Positions 53,505-64,000 of a stretch of 64,000 nucleotides of DNA are shown here, one piece after another. Under the pieces are notes generated by a model. The model made no database searches and was not told the DNA's origin. It worked only from the letters and a program-made list of their open reading frames with translations. The stretch comes from Rhabdophis nuchalis (Eukaryota; Chordata; Lepidosauria; Squamata; Natricidae). The first letter of the stretch is position 1; each line of letters starts with the position of its first letter. A program made the position numbers and the translations under genes. The stretch lies in contig CM077653.1 in the NCBI GenBank assembly GCA_039707465.1, positions 2,789,001 through 2,853,000 on the forward strand, given 5' to 3'.

Positions 53505-56500
53505 TGATAATAATAATTATAATAATTTTTATTTTTAAACCGCACCCTCTCCCCACAGGGACCCGGGGCGGTGCACAGGCAGAATAAAAACAGTCAATAA
53601 ATACATACATTTCTAAAAAACAATTAAACCAACCCTGTGCTAAAAATTCACTAAAAATATGCTACCCCATTAAAAACCCCAAAGACAGAGAGACTATCCT
53701 AGGCCGGCCAGACAGAAGAAGTGTGTTTTTAGCTTGAGACGGAAGGAGCGGAGGTCAGTAGTCATCCTGATATCGGGGGGAAGGTCGTTCCAGAGGGCCG
53801 GGCCCGCCACAGAGAGAGCCCTTCCCCTGGGAGTCGCCCGCTGACAGAGTCTAGTGGACGGCACCCGGAGAAGTCCCTCTCTGTGGGAGCGGATCGGCCG
53901 TGAGGATGTATGGGGCAGGATCCGATCCTGCAGATAGCTAGGTCCCGAGCCATGGAGCGCTTTGAAGATGATAACTAACACCTTGAAGCGCACCCGGAAG
54001 ACAACAGGTAGCCAGTGCAGCTCGCGCAAGAGCGGTGTTATGTGGGTCGACCTAGTGGTCCCCATAATTGCTCGCGCGGCTGCATTCTGGACTAGCTGAA
54101 GCCTCCGGGTGCACCTCAAGGGGAGCCCCATGTAGAGAGAGTTGCAATAGTCCAGTCGGGATGTCACGAGAGCATGAGTGACTGTGCGAAGGGCGTCCCG
54201 ATCCAATAGGGGGCGCAATTGGCGAACCAGGCGAACCTGGTAAAATGCCCTCCTGGCCACGGCTGTCACTTGATCTTCCATGGACAGCCGGGTATCCAGG
54301 AGGACACCCAAATTGCGCGCCCCATCCACAGGGGCAAGATGTTCGCCCCCTATGGCCAGCGATGGGGTGAGCTGGTTGAATCGGGCAGCCGGAAACCACA
54401 GCCACTCGGTCTTGGTCGGGTTGAGTCTGAGTCCGTTCCTTCCCATCCAGATCCGTACGGCTTCCAGGCACTGGCACATCACCGCTACGGCATCGTTGGG
54501 GTGGTTTGGGGTGGAAATGTACAGCTGTGTATCATCAGCGTACAGATGGTACTCCACCCCAAAACCACGGATGATCTCACCCAGCGGCTTCATGTATGTG
54601 TTGAACAGGAGAGGCGAGAGGACCGACCCCTGAGGCACCCCGCATGTGAGGGGTCTCGGGGTCGACCTCTGCTCCCCTGCCAACACAAATTGCGATCGGC
54701 CAGAGAGGTAGGAGGAGAACCACCGTAAAACGGTGCCTCCCACCCCCAACCCCCCCAGCCGATGCAATAGGATACCATGGTCGATGGTATCGAAAGCCGC
54801 TGAGAGGTCTAATAGGACCAGGATGGAGGAACATCCCCCATCTCTGGCCCTCCAGAGATCATCTACCAACGCGACCAATGCCGTCTCGGTGCTATGCCCG
54901 GGCCGAAAGCCGGACTGGCGCGGATCTAGATACTCAATTTCCTCCAGGTGACGGGGAAACTGTTGTGCCACCACACTCTCAACAACCTTCGCCAAAAAGG
55001 GAAGGTTGGAGACTGGACGATAGTTGTTTAAAAGAGCTGGGTCCAAAGAGGGCTTCTTAAGGAGGGGCCTCACCATAGCTTCTTTTAGGGAAGCAGGCAA
55101 GGATCCCTCACTTAAGGATGCGTTGACAACCTCTTGGAGCCAGCCTCGTGTCACCTCCCAGGATGCCAGTACAAGCCAGGAGGGACACGGGTCCAATAAA
55201 CATGTGGTGGCTCGCAGTCGCCCACGTAACCTGTCCATATCTTCGGAAGTAACGGAGTCAAACTCCTCCCAAACAAGATCTCTCTCGTGGCATCCCACTG
55301 GACCAAGAATGGGGGCTAGCTCATTCTGTATCTGAGCGGTTTTCTCCTGCAGAAAAGTCACAAATTCCTCTGCTCTACCCTGTAATGGGGCTTCCCGCTC
55401 CCTCTGTTGAAGGAGGGAACGGGTCACCCTAAACAGGGCGGCAGGGCGGTTTTCTGCGGATGCTATGAGGGTGGCACAATGATGACGTTTGGCCACTCTC
55501 AGCGCCACAATGTAAGTCCGTAAATGGGCTCTTACCTGTGTCCGGTCAGATTCAGAACGGCTAGACCTCCATCTTCCCTCTAGGCATCTCTTGCGGCGCT
55601 TCATCACCCGCAGCTCCTCAGTAAACCAAGGAGCTAGGGTGGTTCGCCGCCGCAAGAGAGGCCGCAAGGGCGCGACCCGATCCAAGGCTCCCACGGCAGC
55701 AGAGTTCCATGCGGCCGTGAGGTCCTCCATCGGGGCGCGGGTCAGGGATACAGGAAATGGCCCAAGCGCTGTCTGGAACCCATCCGGGTCCATCAAGCGC
55801 CTGGGGCGGTACCAGATTGGTAACTCTGGTTCCGCCTCCCCGCGGAGGGGAGCAGCGGTCGGAAAGTCGAGCCGGAGAAGTGAGTGGTCTGACCATGACA
55901 AGGGTGTGATGACTATATCCCCTATACCCAGATCACTCTTCCATTGGCCTGAGACAAAGATGAAATCCGGCGTATGTCCACCCTCGTGGGTGGGGCCCTG
56001 AATTACTTGGGTCAGGTCCATGGCCGTCATGGAAGCCATGAACTCCCGAGCTGCCACGGATGATTCGCCCAACGATGGCAGATTAAAGTCCCCCATGACT
56101 AAAAGTCTGGGGGTCTCCACTGCCACCGTAGCGATCACCTCCAGGAGCTCGGGCAGGGCTGCTGCTACATAGCGGGGAGCCAGGTATACAACCAGCAAGC
56201 CCAACTGCCTCCCTAGGCCCCACTTCACGCAGAGGGACTCACAGCCGGTAGTCTGAGGCACAATGGTCTCTCTCGGCTCAAGGCCTTCCTTAATAATGAC
56301 CGCTACCCCACCACCCCTGCCTAGGGCCCGCGGCTGATGAAATGCGCGGTAACCTGGCGGGCACATTTCAACGAGGGGAAGTCCTCCCTCGTGGCCCAGC
56401 CAGGTTTCCGCAATTCCTACCAGGTCCGGCTCCCCCTCTGACACAAGGTCATGAACGAGGGGGGCTTTGTTGACCACGGACCTGGCGTTGCAGAACATCA

Positions 56501-58030
56501 GCCGCAGGCCCTGGCTCTGTATTCCCTGACCACCTAGCCTGCGGGGGTTGCGGCACCCAACCTTTTGTAGCCAACGGCTACGTGCCACCAACCGGGAGGA
56601 TGGGATTTGTCTCCCCTCGGCCCTGCCCCTCCCCACAACCGTCTGAATTGGCGCGCCCTCCGGTAAAACGACTAATGGTCCCCCCCTCAAATCTGAACCT
56701 ACCGTCTCCTCCCGTCGGCTGCCGGTCCGGCCCCTTTCCTGTTGTTCTGTTGTCTCAATCTGTCTATACCCATCCCCCCCCTTGGAGCCCCCTAAAATAG
56801 ACAATAATTTAATAATTAAAAATCCCCTAAGGCCACGCTTCGCCCGTCTCTCCTGATTAACATATCCCTCATCGAGACGGGCCCTCGATAGTGAGGAGGG
56901 CCAAACCTGCGAGAGCGGGGACTCTCGCAGCAGCAAAAGGCTAGCTCTGGAATACATATATTATAAATAGATACTAAAAGTACTAAAAGTTGTTAATAAA
57001 TTAATATGATGGAATTCATTTGTGGGGCTGGGGTTTAAAATACAAAGATTTAAAAGTTAAAAAATTGTTAGCCAAGTTAAAATAATAGCTGTTAAGCTGA
57101 AATAAAGTGCAATCAGTAAGGATTAAAAGATGATAAGCTCGCAATGTCAGTTCAAGATAGTCAGTAAGTTGTTCCGGTCCAAAATCAAGGACAAATACCG
57201 TCTTCGGGATATCATGGCTTAGTTCTCAAAAGGGAGGAAGTTAAGATGGACAACTGGCCAGCATGGCCGTTTGCGTTCCCTTTCGACGCTCTCACCGTCA
57301 CCATCTATCTCTCCTGTGTCTCCGCCTTGTCCACCGGCCTCTCGGCGCTCCCACCGCCGTCGGCCAGGCTTCCAGCGGTCGCCTCAGGATTCTCTCATTC
57401 ACAAGCCAACTTCTCAGCGCTCTCACCGCTGCCATCGTCCTTCCTCCAGCACTCTCCACTCTCCGGCTCTCTCACCGCCGCCAATCTCCCGCAGCCGCCA
57501 TACACTCCATCTCCCGCGGTTGCCATCTCATCGCCATCTCGTTCACCATCCTTTCCACACCTCCCGGCGCTCTCACCGCCACCATCGACATCTCCAGCAA
57601 ACGCCATTGCCGCTGACCACCGGAGCTCTCACCTCCGTCTCTGCCCTCGGCAAGCCACAGCTGACACAGCATCGGGGGCTCCCAGGCGCGACCGGCATCC
57701 CGCCCCAATTCAGGCGCCGAAGACGCCGGCCTCCGCTCTGCTTCGGCTCCGGCCTCCGCCTCCACCTCCGGCCTCCGGCCTCCGCCTCCGCTCCAAACGG
57801 CTCCAAACGGCTCGCTACGGACGCTCCCACCGTCCCAGCGTCCGTGGAGCCGTATCCGCTCCCGACGCCTCCGAAAACGGCGCGAACCTCATCCTGCACG
57901 CCAGGATGGATTCCCTACCGATACCCAGCCCTCTAAGCCATAGGAGAGGGCTGGGAGCACTAAAAGGCTAACAAACCTCCGCAGCCCTCACGGAGCTCCG
58001 GAGCTAACCCGCCATCTTGCGCACGCGCAG
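53505..58030 (-). mobile_element. Near full-length L2/CR1-group LINE in CBL intron 1
   Basis: On the minus strand: a GC-rich 5' region (about 58030-56960), one long reading frame, and a short 3' UTR ending in an A/T-rich (ATT)n-like tail near 53505-53545. It is antisense to CBL. Two 3' fragments of the same family occur at 5174-5990. The 5' boundary is judged from the loss of GC-rich sequence; no certain target duplication was found. Confidence 0.8.
53694..56957 (-). CDS. LINE ORF2: endonuclease and reverse transcriptase
   Basis: An uninterrupted frame of up to 1087 residues; the true start may be downstream. An apurinic-type endonuclease domain begins near residue 150 (FCNARS), with AETW (catalytic Glu about 184) and the SDH motif at about 356-358. 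The reverse transcriptase includes NNYRPVSNLPFLAK, SGFRPGHST, LDLSAAFDTIDH, GVPQGSVLSPLLF and the catalytic YADD at 806-809. The C-terminal part (RLQLVQNAAAR, ITPLLRELHWLP, then a final WNDLPPDIR) is typical of the L2 branch. The lack of stops suggests a recent insertion. Clade assignment to L2 rather than a sister lineage is from recalled motifs. Confidence 0.85.
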   Translation of the reverse strand: MYSRASLLLLRESPLSQVWPSSLSRARLDEGYVNQERRAKRGLRGFLIIKLLSILGGSKGGDGYRQIETTEQQERGRTGSRREETVGSDLRGGPLVVLPEGAPIQTVVGRGRAEGRQIPSSRLVARSRWLQKVGCRNPRRLGGQGIQSQGLRLMFCNARSVVNKAPLVHDLVSEGEPDLVGIAETWLGHEGGLPLVEMCPPGYRAFHQPRALGRGGGVAVIIKEGLEPRETIVPQTTGCESLCVKWGLGRQLGLLVVYLAPRYVAAALPELLEVIATVAVETPRLLVMGDFNLPSLGESSVAAREFMASMTAMDLTQVIQGPTHEGGHTPDFIFVSGQWKSDLGIGDIVITPLSWSDHSLLRLDFPTAAPLRGEAEPELPIWYRPRRLMDPDGFQTALGPFPVSLTRAPMEDLTAAWNSAAVGALDRVAPLRPLLRRRTTLAPWFTEELRVMKRRKRCLEGRWRSSRSESDRTQVRAHLRTYIVALRVAKRHHCATLIASAENRPAALFRVTRSLLQQREREAPLQGRAEEFVTFLQEKTAQIQNELAPILGPVGCHERDLVWEEFDSVTSEDMDRLRGRLRATTCLLDPCPSWLVLASWEVTRGWLQEVVNASLSEGSLPASLKEAMVRPLLKKPSLDPALLNNYRPVSNLPFLAKVVESVVAQQFPRHLEEIEYLDPRQSGFRPGHSTETALVALVDDLWRARDGGCSSILVLLDLSAAFDTIDHGILLHRLGGLGVGGTVLRWFSSYLSGRSQFVLAGEQRSTPRPLTCGVPQGSVLSPLLFNTYMKPLGEIIRGFGVEYHLYADDTQLYISTPNHPNDAVAVMCQCLEAVRIWMGRNGLRLNPTKTEWLWFPAARFNQLTPSLAIGGEHLAPVDGARNLGVLLDTRLSMEDQVTAVARRAFYQVRLVRQLRPLLDRDALRTVTHALVTSRLDYCNSLYMGLPLRCTRRLQLVQNAAARAIMGTTRSTHITPLLRELHWLPVVFRVRFKVLVIIFKALHGSGPSYLQDRILPHTSSRPIRSHREGLLRVPSTRLCQRATPRGRALSVAGPALWNDLPPDIRMTTDLRSFRLKLKTHFFCLAGLG

Positions 58031-58343
58031 CCACCTCATGTCATTAATAAACCTGTAATTCATATAATGATATTATCATGCCCCATACTAAGTCCCTACA
58101 CTGTGAATACAGCCCAACTAAACCATCATCTTCACTTCCTCTAGCTTTATTTTGATTGACGTAAGATTCTCTTTTAATTTTACCCCAATGATTATGATAG
58201 AAACCTTGATGCGATCAGATAACACTTGACTATAATTATTGCTATGGCGTTAATACTTGGAGAAGAGCCTCTTGTTGTTGAAGTTACTTGTTCTTAAGAG
58301 CTGTCTGTTAAAGCCAAGAAAGGAGAATAAGTATAGTATGTTC

Positions 58344-58466
58344 CAGCGTTTCTCGACCTTGGTGACTTTAAGATCTGTGGACTTCAACTCCCAGAATTCC
58401 CCAGTCAGGACAGCTCTGGGAGTTGAAGTCCACAGATCTTAAGGTTGCCAAGGTTGAGAAACACTG
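58344..58466. mobile_element. Palindromic hAT MITE
   Basis: Ends CAGCGTTTCTCGACC and inverse; both arms have AGATCTGTGGACTTC. Flanks GTATGTTC and GTATTTGC are weakly alike. Confidence 0.75.
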
Positions 58467-58469
58467 GTA

Positions 58470-61060
58470 TTTGCTAATGATTTAGCCATCTAAAGTCACT
58501 TCTTCGGCAATGGGTGGCCATATAAATATGATTGATAAATAAGATATTTAATATCCGTTTTCTAATCAAAATTCAAGCATCTGTATTAAATCTTAAACTA
58601 AAGATGCTAGTTAACCTAGTGCAAATAATTAAGAGAAAATATGGGTAGTGAATAATACATTAAATCAGTACAGCACTATAAATCATTCATAGAGTTAGAA
58701 TATAAATTCTAATACTCAAATTTTGCATGTGGCACAACTCTATATGAATGTTGTTCAGTAACGGTTTTCAATTGAAATTAAGTTTGGAAAATGAATTATT
58801 TATTTTAGCAAGCAAGACTGGAGTGATATATCACCATTAAAACAATTTACTATATAGCTAGTCTGATATTTGAAATGATTTTTTTGTTCTTTAAAATCTT
58901 ATTGCTGCATCTCTATAACTATACAGTATTTATACTCTGCTTCCATTTAATTATATGATTTTGGGGTTAGGTTCAGTGACAAAAATGAACTTTTATATAA
59001 CCATTGAAGTTATAACTACTGATACTGAATAGTTGTTCTTAAATTGTTTTAAGAGAAAAATGGATTTTATGTTCAACCCTTTGAAAGTACTTGAACTAAA
59101 TGATAACTAATGGTAATGAAAGTTAAAATGCCCTTAATCTTCTGACTTGTTAACTTTTCACGGGAGATGGTTATTTTTGGTGTTGGTTTCCTAGAAGTCA
59201 TGAGAATTCATGTATGATGTATATAATAATTAGATTTATGGCGTCTATGCGATTTTCCATTTCCCATTATTTCTGACGCAGGAACATGATTTTTCGGTGC
59301 TTTTGATTTCCTGGATAATGCTGTTGTCAGTGAATCATCTCCCCTTTGAGCTATTCAGAATATAAAATGGCTTTACAAAAATAAAATGCATTTTTGTTCT
59401 ATACTTCAGCACATGTTTTCATGGTTTTAAAGGCTTTTTAATGAAAGCATGATCAAACTCGAGCTGAAGTATAATCCCCAGTTGTTTTGATTGCATTGTG
59501 CCCTTTCTTTGTTAGCTTGTTTAAGAAATTTATATAATGGTATCTTGGAGCACTTTGTCCTTTACATTTTGAACTCTAGATCTTTAAACCATATACAAGC
59601 TGTTATTCTGGAGGCTTTAACATATCCAGAGTCAACATTGGATTGCATGGAGTTGTGCAGTGGCTTGGAGTTACTATTTAGTCAACACGTGCATATTTTT
59701 AAAAGAAAAGTTCAGACTTACACCTGAGGAATGAGGTGAACGCTAAATCATATTGAGAAATTATTTAGAGACCTGGCCAAAAGCTGGCCAAGTCCATAGT
59801 TAGGAGTCTTTGTTAAAATCCATTTATGTGAAAAATGCAGCTGTTAAATAGGCGTAATAATTGATGGTTTCTCAGAATGTAGCAGTCCCAAAGGAGTTTA
59901 CTCTTCTTGAATGTTGATTTATTATTTGAGAATCTTCCAGGCAGAATTCTTCTCTTAGTTAGGGAAGGAGGCTGGGGAATTCTGGGAGTTGGTGTCTACA
60001 CATCTAAAAGCTATCAAGGTTGAGAAACACTGCTCTACCTAGCTCCTAAGGAAGGATTTGTAGAATTAGAACGGAATAATGTGATATTTTGGATGCACAA
60101 TATCCTTGCTTGTATTAAACCGAACACAGTGAGCTGACTGGTCAGCTAAAGCTACAGCTGATAAAAATAACCGATTAGCTGTTTCCACATCCCATTTCCT
60201 TTTTGATAGTTTAGGTGCCAAGTCTTATCTGCGCTTTAAGATTATTCTCATTAGCCTTCTAATATTTGCAATTTAGCAGTGGTCTACATACAGTAGATCC
60301 TTCTTTCCCTATCCCAGATTTAATACGTTGCGTCCAATAGCAAAACATGGTCTCTTGCAGTAAAATTAAAGGCTGCTGTTTCTTTTCTTTTTTTAAACTT
60401 ACCGAGCATCAAAAAGTTTCAGTGTTACATGTTGAAGAACCGTTCACCCTAAGAGGAGCTTTGCAAAACAGTCCAATGATCACACACATTCTGCTCACCT
60501 GCAGTTCCTTGGCCTTCCTTCCTCTCCTGTTCCAAGCGTTGCTATAACCTGCTGAGCATTGTAGAGTTATAATAATGCCAAGTGTAGGTTAGCAGATCCT
60601 TGGACAAAAGTACCAGTAACCCATTCCTCCTCCTCCTCAAATGATTCTGGGTCATGAACCCTTACAGAGAGCGGAGTAAATGCATGGGGAGTGTCACTCA
60701 CCAAAGTGCCCCACTGATAATTGGGTTAGAAATCTCACTTGGCTAAGACGCCACTCTTGAGTGGGCACAGAAAGTCAAGAAGCTAGCACATTTCCCTCTT
60801 AAGGGAAACCTTTTCCTTGCGTCACTATTTTGGCGCTTTGTGCTCACTGACTCGAAAAAGCGGATGATGGAATAGGAGTGACTTCGACAACTTCTAAATG
60901 GCCTCTTAATGAATGTCTTCGTGGGAGAGGTTTCTGTAGCAGAAGGTAGGCTGCACCACACACGTCTCTCTCCTCGAGTTTTGAGATTAGCAAGCGGTAT
61001 GGCCTGAACTGAACTTTTTGCGGGTTTAAAATTTGTGAATCAAGAGTTCGTAGCTTGTAG
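58470..61060. other. CBL intron 1, AT-rich, no recognised features
   Basis: Only a half-copy of the palindromic MITE (about 59968-60036) was recognised. No conserved coding exon seen. Confidence 0.4.
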
Positions 61061-61068
61061 GTTCAACC

Positions 61069-61344
61069 CAGTGGTGGGTTCCGGATCCCGGTGCAACGGG
61101 GCCCACCACATAAATGCATGTGCACACATGCAGTGCATGCCTGCATCCTTTTCTCCTGCAATGGCTCTGCGACGTTCTAGCTGCTTAGAGTGTCGCGAAG
61201 GCGCCGTACACTCTGTGTGCGGAAGCGCCAAAGAGCTCAAATACAGGTAAGGATGGCAGGCGGATGGGCCCTCCGGAGCACCGTACCGGAACGATAGCAC
61301 CAGTACTCCTGTTACCGGGGTGTACCGCCTGCAACCCACCACTA
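61069..61344. mobile_element. hAT MITE with perfect target duplication
   Basis: 276 bp with ends CAGTGGTGGGTTCC and GCAACCCACCACTA between two copies of GTTCAACC. Confidence 0.9.
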
Positions 61345-61386
61345 GTTCAACCTCTCGCTCACCACATTTTTGAGAATACATTAAAG

Positions 61387-61546
61387 CAGTGTTTCTCAAC
61401 CGTGGCGACTTTAAGTCCTGTGGACTTCAACTCCCAGAATTCCCCAGCCAGCTGTGCTGGCTGGCGAATTCCCAGCCAGTGCTGGCTGGGGAATTCTGGG
61501 AGTTGAACTCCACAGGACTTAAAGTCGCCAAGGTTGAGAAATACTG
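61387..61546. mobile_element. Palindromic hAT MITE
   Basis: Both arms contain GCGACTTTAAGTCCTGTGG; the loop region holds a partial duplication of CAGCCAGTGCTGGCTGG. Confidence 0.8.
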
Positions 61547-61655
61547 CGTAAAAGCATGCTGCTCTTGTGAGAATGCTTTCTTAAATTTCAAAACGGCGCT
61601 GACCCCACGGAAGGCATTTTTACATTTGATTGTGTTTGCTCTTTACCCCTCCTAG

Positions 61656-61904
<249 letters not shown>

Positions 61905-62207
61905 TAATGCTGGCCTGTGCCGGAATTTATCCGTCGCATTCCAGAGCACGCCTGGATGTGGGGAAGTCCCCGTGCTTCTTTCCAAATTCCTTGTCCTGGT
62001 ATGCTTTTGTTTCAAGCGCACTTTTGGCTTCCCCCTAAATTTTATGTTTCTCTGGCAGCTCAGCCGTTTGAGTTGGAGAGGCTGCTCTGCTCGTCCATTT
62101 TCACTGAAATCTCCATGTCCATGCTTTAGTTTAAAACCACATCTTGAAGATGCTGGGATTTGCACGATAGATTATGGGCCAAAATGAGTTTGGTTGATAA
62201 ACTAGCC

Positions 62208-62564
62208 CAGTGATGGCGAACCTATGGCACGGGTGCCACAGGTGGCACGTGGAGCCATTTCTTAGGGCACGCGAGGCGTTGCCCTGTCAGCACTAGCGCA
62301 CATGTGTGTGCTGGCCAGCTGATGTAGGCCTTCTTTTGAGGCCTTTTTTCACCCTCTGGAGGCTTCAGAGAAACTCCTGAAGCCACTGGAGGTGGGGGGG
62401 AGGCTGTTTTCACCCTCCCGGGGCTCCTAGAAAGCCTCTGGAGCCTGGGGAGGGCGAAAAAAGTGCACCAAAAGCAGGGGGTCACCCACATAGCATTATG
62501 GGTGTGGCACACCCACGCACGGCCCCACCCACGCATGCAAGCCAAAAAAGGTTAGCCATCACTG
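62208..62564. mobile_element. hAT element with perfect target duplication
   Basis: 357 bp, inverted ends CAGTGATGGCGAACC and GGTTAGCCATCACTG, between two copies of AACTAGCC. Confidence 0.9.
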
Positions 62565-62601
62565 AACTAGCCAATGCCCTGCAAAATTAGTAAAGAAATG
62601 C

Positions 62602-62760
62602 TGATATGAGCTTGGTTGTTTTCTTGCAGACGTGTTATTACCCAAACTAGGTAAGTCAGTGCCAGTGATGTTTGGGTAATGACACGTCTGCAAGGAAACC
62701 ACCAAGCTTGGAGTACACCTCACGTTCACCCTGAGCTACAAATATTCTCCTTCATTGAAA
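62602..62760. mobile_element. Short foldback element
   Basis: GAGCTTGGTTGTTTTCTTGC and its near-inverse GCAAGGAAACCACCAAGCTT enclose about 60 bases. Confidence 0.6.
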
Positions 62761-62827
62761 TGCTGATGTGCCCATGCAGTGCTTAAGTGAAAATAGGACT
62801 GTCCAAATAAAGTATCCACCAATACAA

Positions 62828-63110
62828 TACAATACAATACAATAGCAGAGTTGGAAGGGACCTTGGAGGTCTTCTAGTCCAACTCCCTGCATGGGCAGGA
62901 ACCCTATACCATTTCAGACAAATGGCTATCTAACATCTTTTTAAAGACTTCCAGGGTTGGGGCATTCACAACTTCTGGAGGCAAGCTGTTCCAGAGGTTA
63001 ATTGTTCTGACTGTCAGGAAATTTCTCCTCAGTTCTAAGTTGCTTCTCTCCTTGATTAGTTTCCACCCATTGCTTCTTGTCCTGCCCCCAGGTGCCTTGG
63101 AGAACAATTG
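62828..63110 (-). mobile_element. CR1 LINE 3' fragment
   Basis: Minus strand gives [20 protein letters not shown] and the CR1 3' UTR, ending in an AATAC-rich tail. Confidence 0.85.
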
Positions 63111-63149
63111 AATCATAGTTAAGCAAGACAACGGACGTCTATAGAGATT

Positions 63150-63365
63150 CTCAAGACATCCCAGGTCATGGTTGTCCCAAAGGTGCTTTTTCAAACGGCA
63201 ACTGGAATTCCTTTGTTTTGCTTGAAGGCATTTCACTTCTCATCCATCATTCAGCCAGAACTGAAGAAGCTGCTTGGATGAGAAGCGAAACGCCTTCAGG
63301 CAAAACAAAAGAATTCCAGTTGCCCTTAGAAGAAGAAAAAGCACTTTTGGGTTCAGACAATGGAG
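63150..63365. mobile_element. Foldback element of the GTCCCAAAGGTGC family
   Basis: Compact copy with inverted arms meeting near 63255; compare 17218-18130. Confidence 0.6.
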
Positions 63366-63430
63366 CGAGGCCAGAAGAGAATGTGTGTCTTAACCTTAGA
63401 GTAAAGCTTACCACCTTATTTTCTCAAGGT

Positions 63431-63544
63431 CAGGGGTCTCCAACCTTTGCAACTTTAAGTCTGAAGGACTTCAGCTTTGCTGGCTGGAGAATTCTGGGAG
63501 CTGAAGTCCTTCAGACTTAAAGTTGCAAAGGTTGGAGACCCCTG
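63431..63544. mobile_element. Palindromic hAT MITE
   Basis: Ends CAGGGGTCTCCAACC; arms share TCTGAAGGACTTCAGC with 19929-20063, left arm partly deleted. Confidence 0.8.
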
Positions 63545-64000
63545 ACCTAGGTAACTTGAAGATGCGTTCAATATTCAGAAGCTTCCCATCTATTTATGCT
63601 TTTATCGTCCACCTTTCTCTGGAGGCTCCTCAGGGGAAACTCTGCTAAAGAAATGCAGAGATTTGGAGTATTTTTTTTTTTTTTACTTTGCAGGAGGGAC
63701 AGGCAATTTCCAGCCTGCTTTGAAGAGTTGGCAGGTGGCTGTTTTCATCCTGCGGCGATTACATTTTTAAATTGGGGATTAAGCTTCCGGGTGACAATAG
63801 GACTTTTGAGATGGAGGCGCTGCCTCCGAGGGTGGATGGATGCTTGGAAGACACGTTGGGAAGAGGTGGCAGGCCGAGCTGCGTCAGTAAAAACCATCTT
63901 TTAATGTGGATGTAGCATCCCAGCCGCCCCTCCTCCCCCCCAGTAACCGTGCTGAGATAATGTCAATGCTTTATAAACCGAGCATCTTTGAAACGCCGTT

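Noticed and set aside
57246..57971. 241-codon Pro/Ser-rich plus-strand frame
   Set aside because: Antisense to the GC-rich 5' region of the LINE; low-complexity CTCACCGCC-like composition explains its openness.
60743..60961. 72-codon minus-strand frame in CBL intron 1
   Set aside because: No start context, homology or splice support; within chance length.

Overview
This is vertebrate nuclear DNA, most likely from a snake (a squamate, probably an advanced colubroid). The evidence is the intron-rich genes plus the repeat set: CR1 and L2 LINEs, CR1-type 3' ends running into long (AATAG)n tracts, Sauria-type SINEs, squamate L1 and many short hAT elements. The species itself is inferred, not proven.

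Four genes can be assembled exon by exon with consistent splice phase, in the order NLRX1(+), PDZD3(+), CCDC153/DRC12(-), CBL(+). From memory this is the gene order and orientation of human 11q23.3, so the block looks like ancestral amniote synteny. Bases 1-18600 hold NLRX1, a mitochondrial NLR protein: a CpG-rich promoter with a 5' exon ending at 951, then eight coding exons from 3730 to 18549. PDZD3 (NHERF4) has ten coding exons from 23770 to 37557 and appears to end without the fourth PDZ domain of mammals. CCDC153 lies on the minus strand (six coding exons, 45446 down to 40281), convergent with PDZD3 and divergent from CBL. It has an RFX-type X-box upstream, as expected for an axonemal gene. 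CBL starts in a CpG island with four CCAAT boxes (coding exon 1 at 50313-50459). Its exon 2 is at 61656-61903 and the gene continues past the window.

Nearly everything else is repeat-derived. Highlights are a long uninterrupted L2/CR1-group reverse transcriptase ORF (53694-56957, minus strand) in CBL intron 1; at least ten palindromic hAT MITEs, several with 8-bp target duplications; a SPIN-like hAT element; two arrays of a 41-bp minisatellite grown inside a hAT-like element; a minisatellite grown inside a SINE; a possible LTR with an initiator-tRNA primer site; and expanded pentanucleotide and tetranucleotide tracts. The four genes act in separate processes (mitochondrial innate immunity, apical membrane scaffolding, ciliary dynein regulation, ubiquitination of tyrosine kinases). 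No operon-like or novel multi-gene system is seen; the interest is in gene-structure details and repeat biology.
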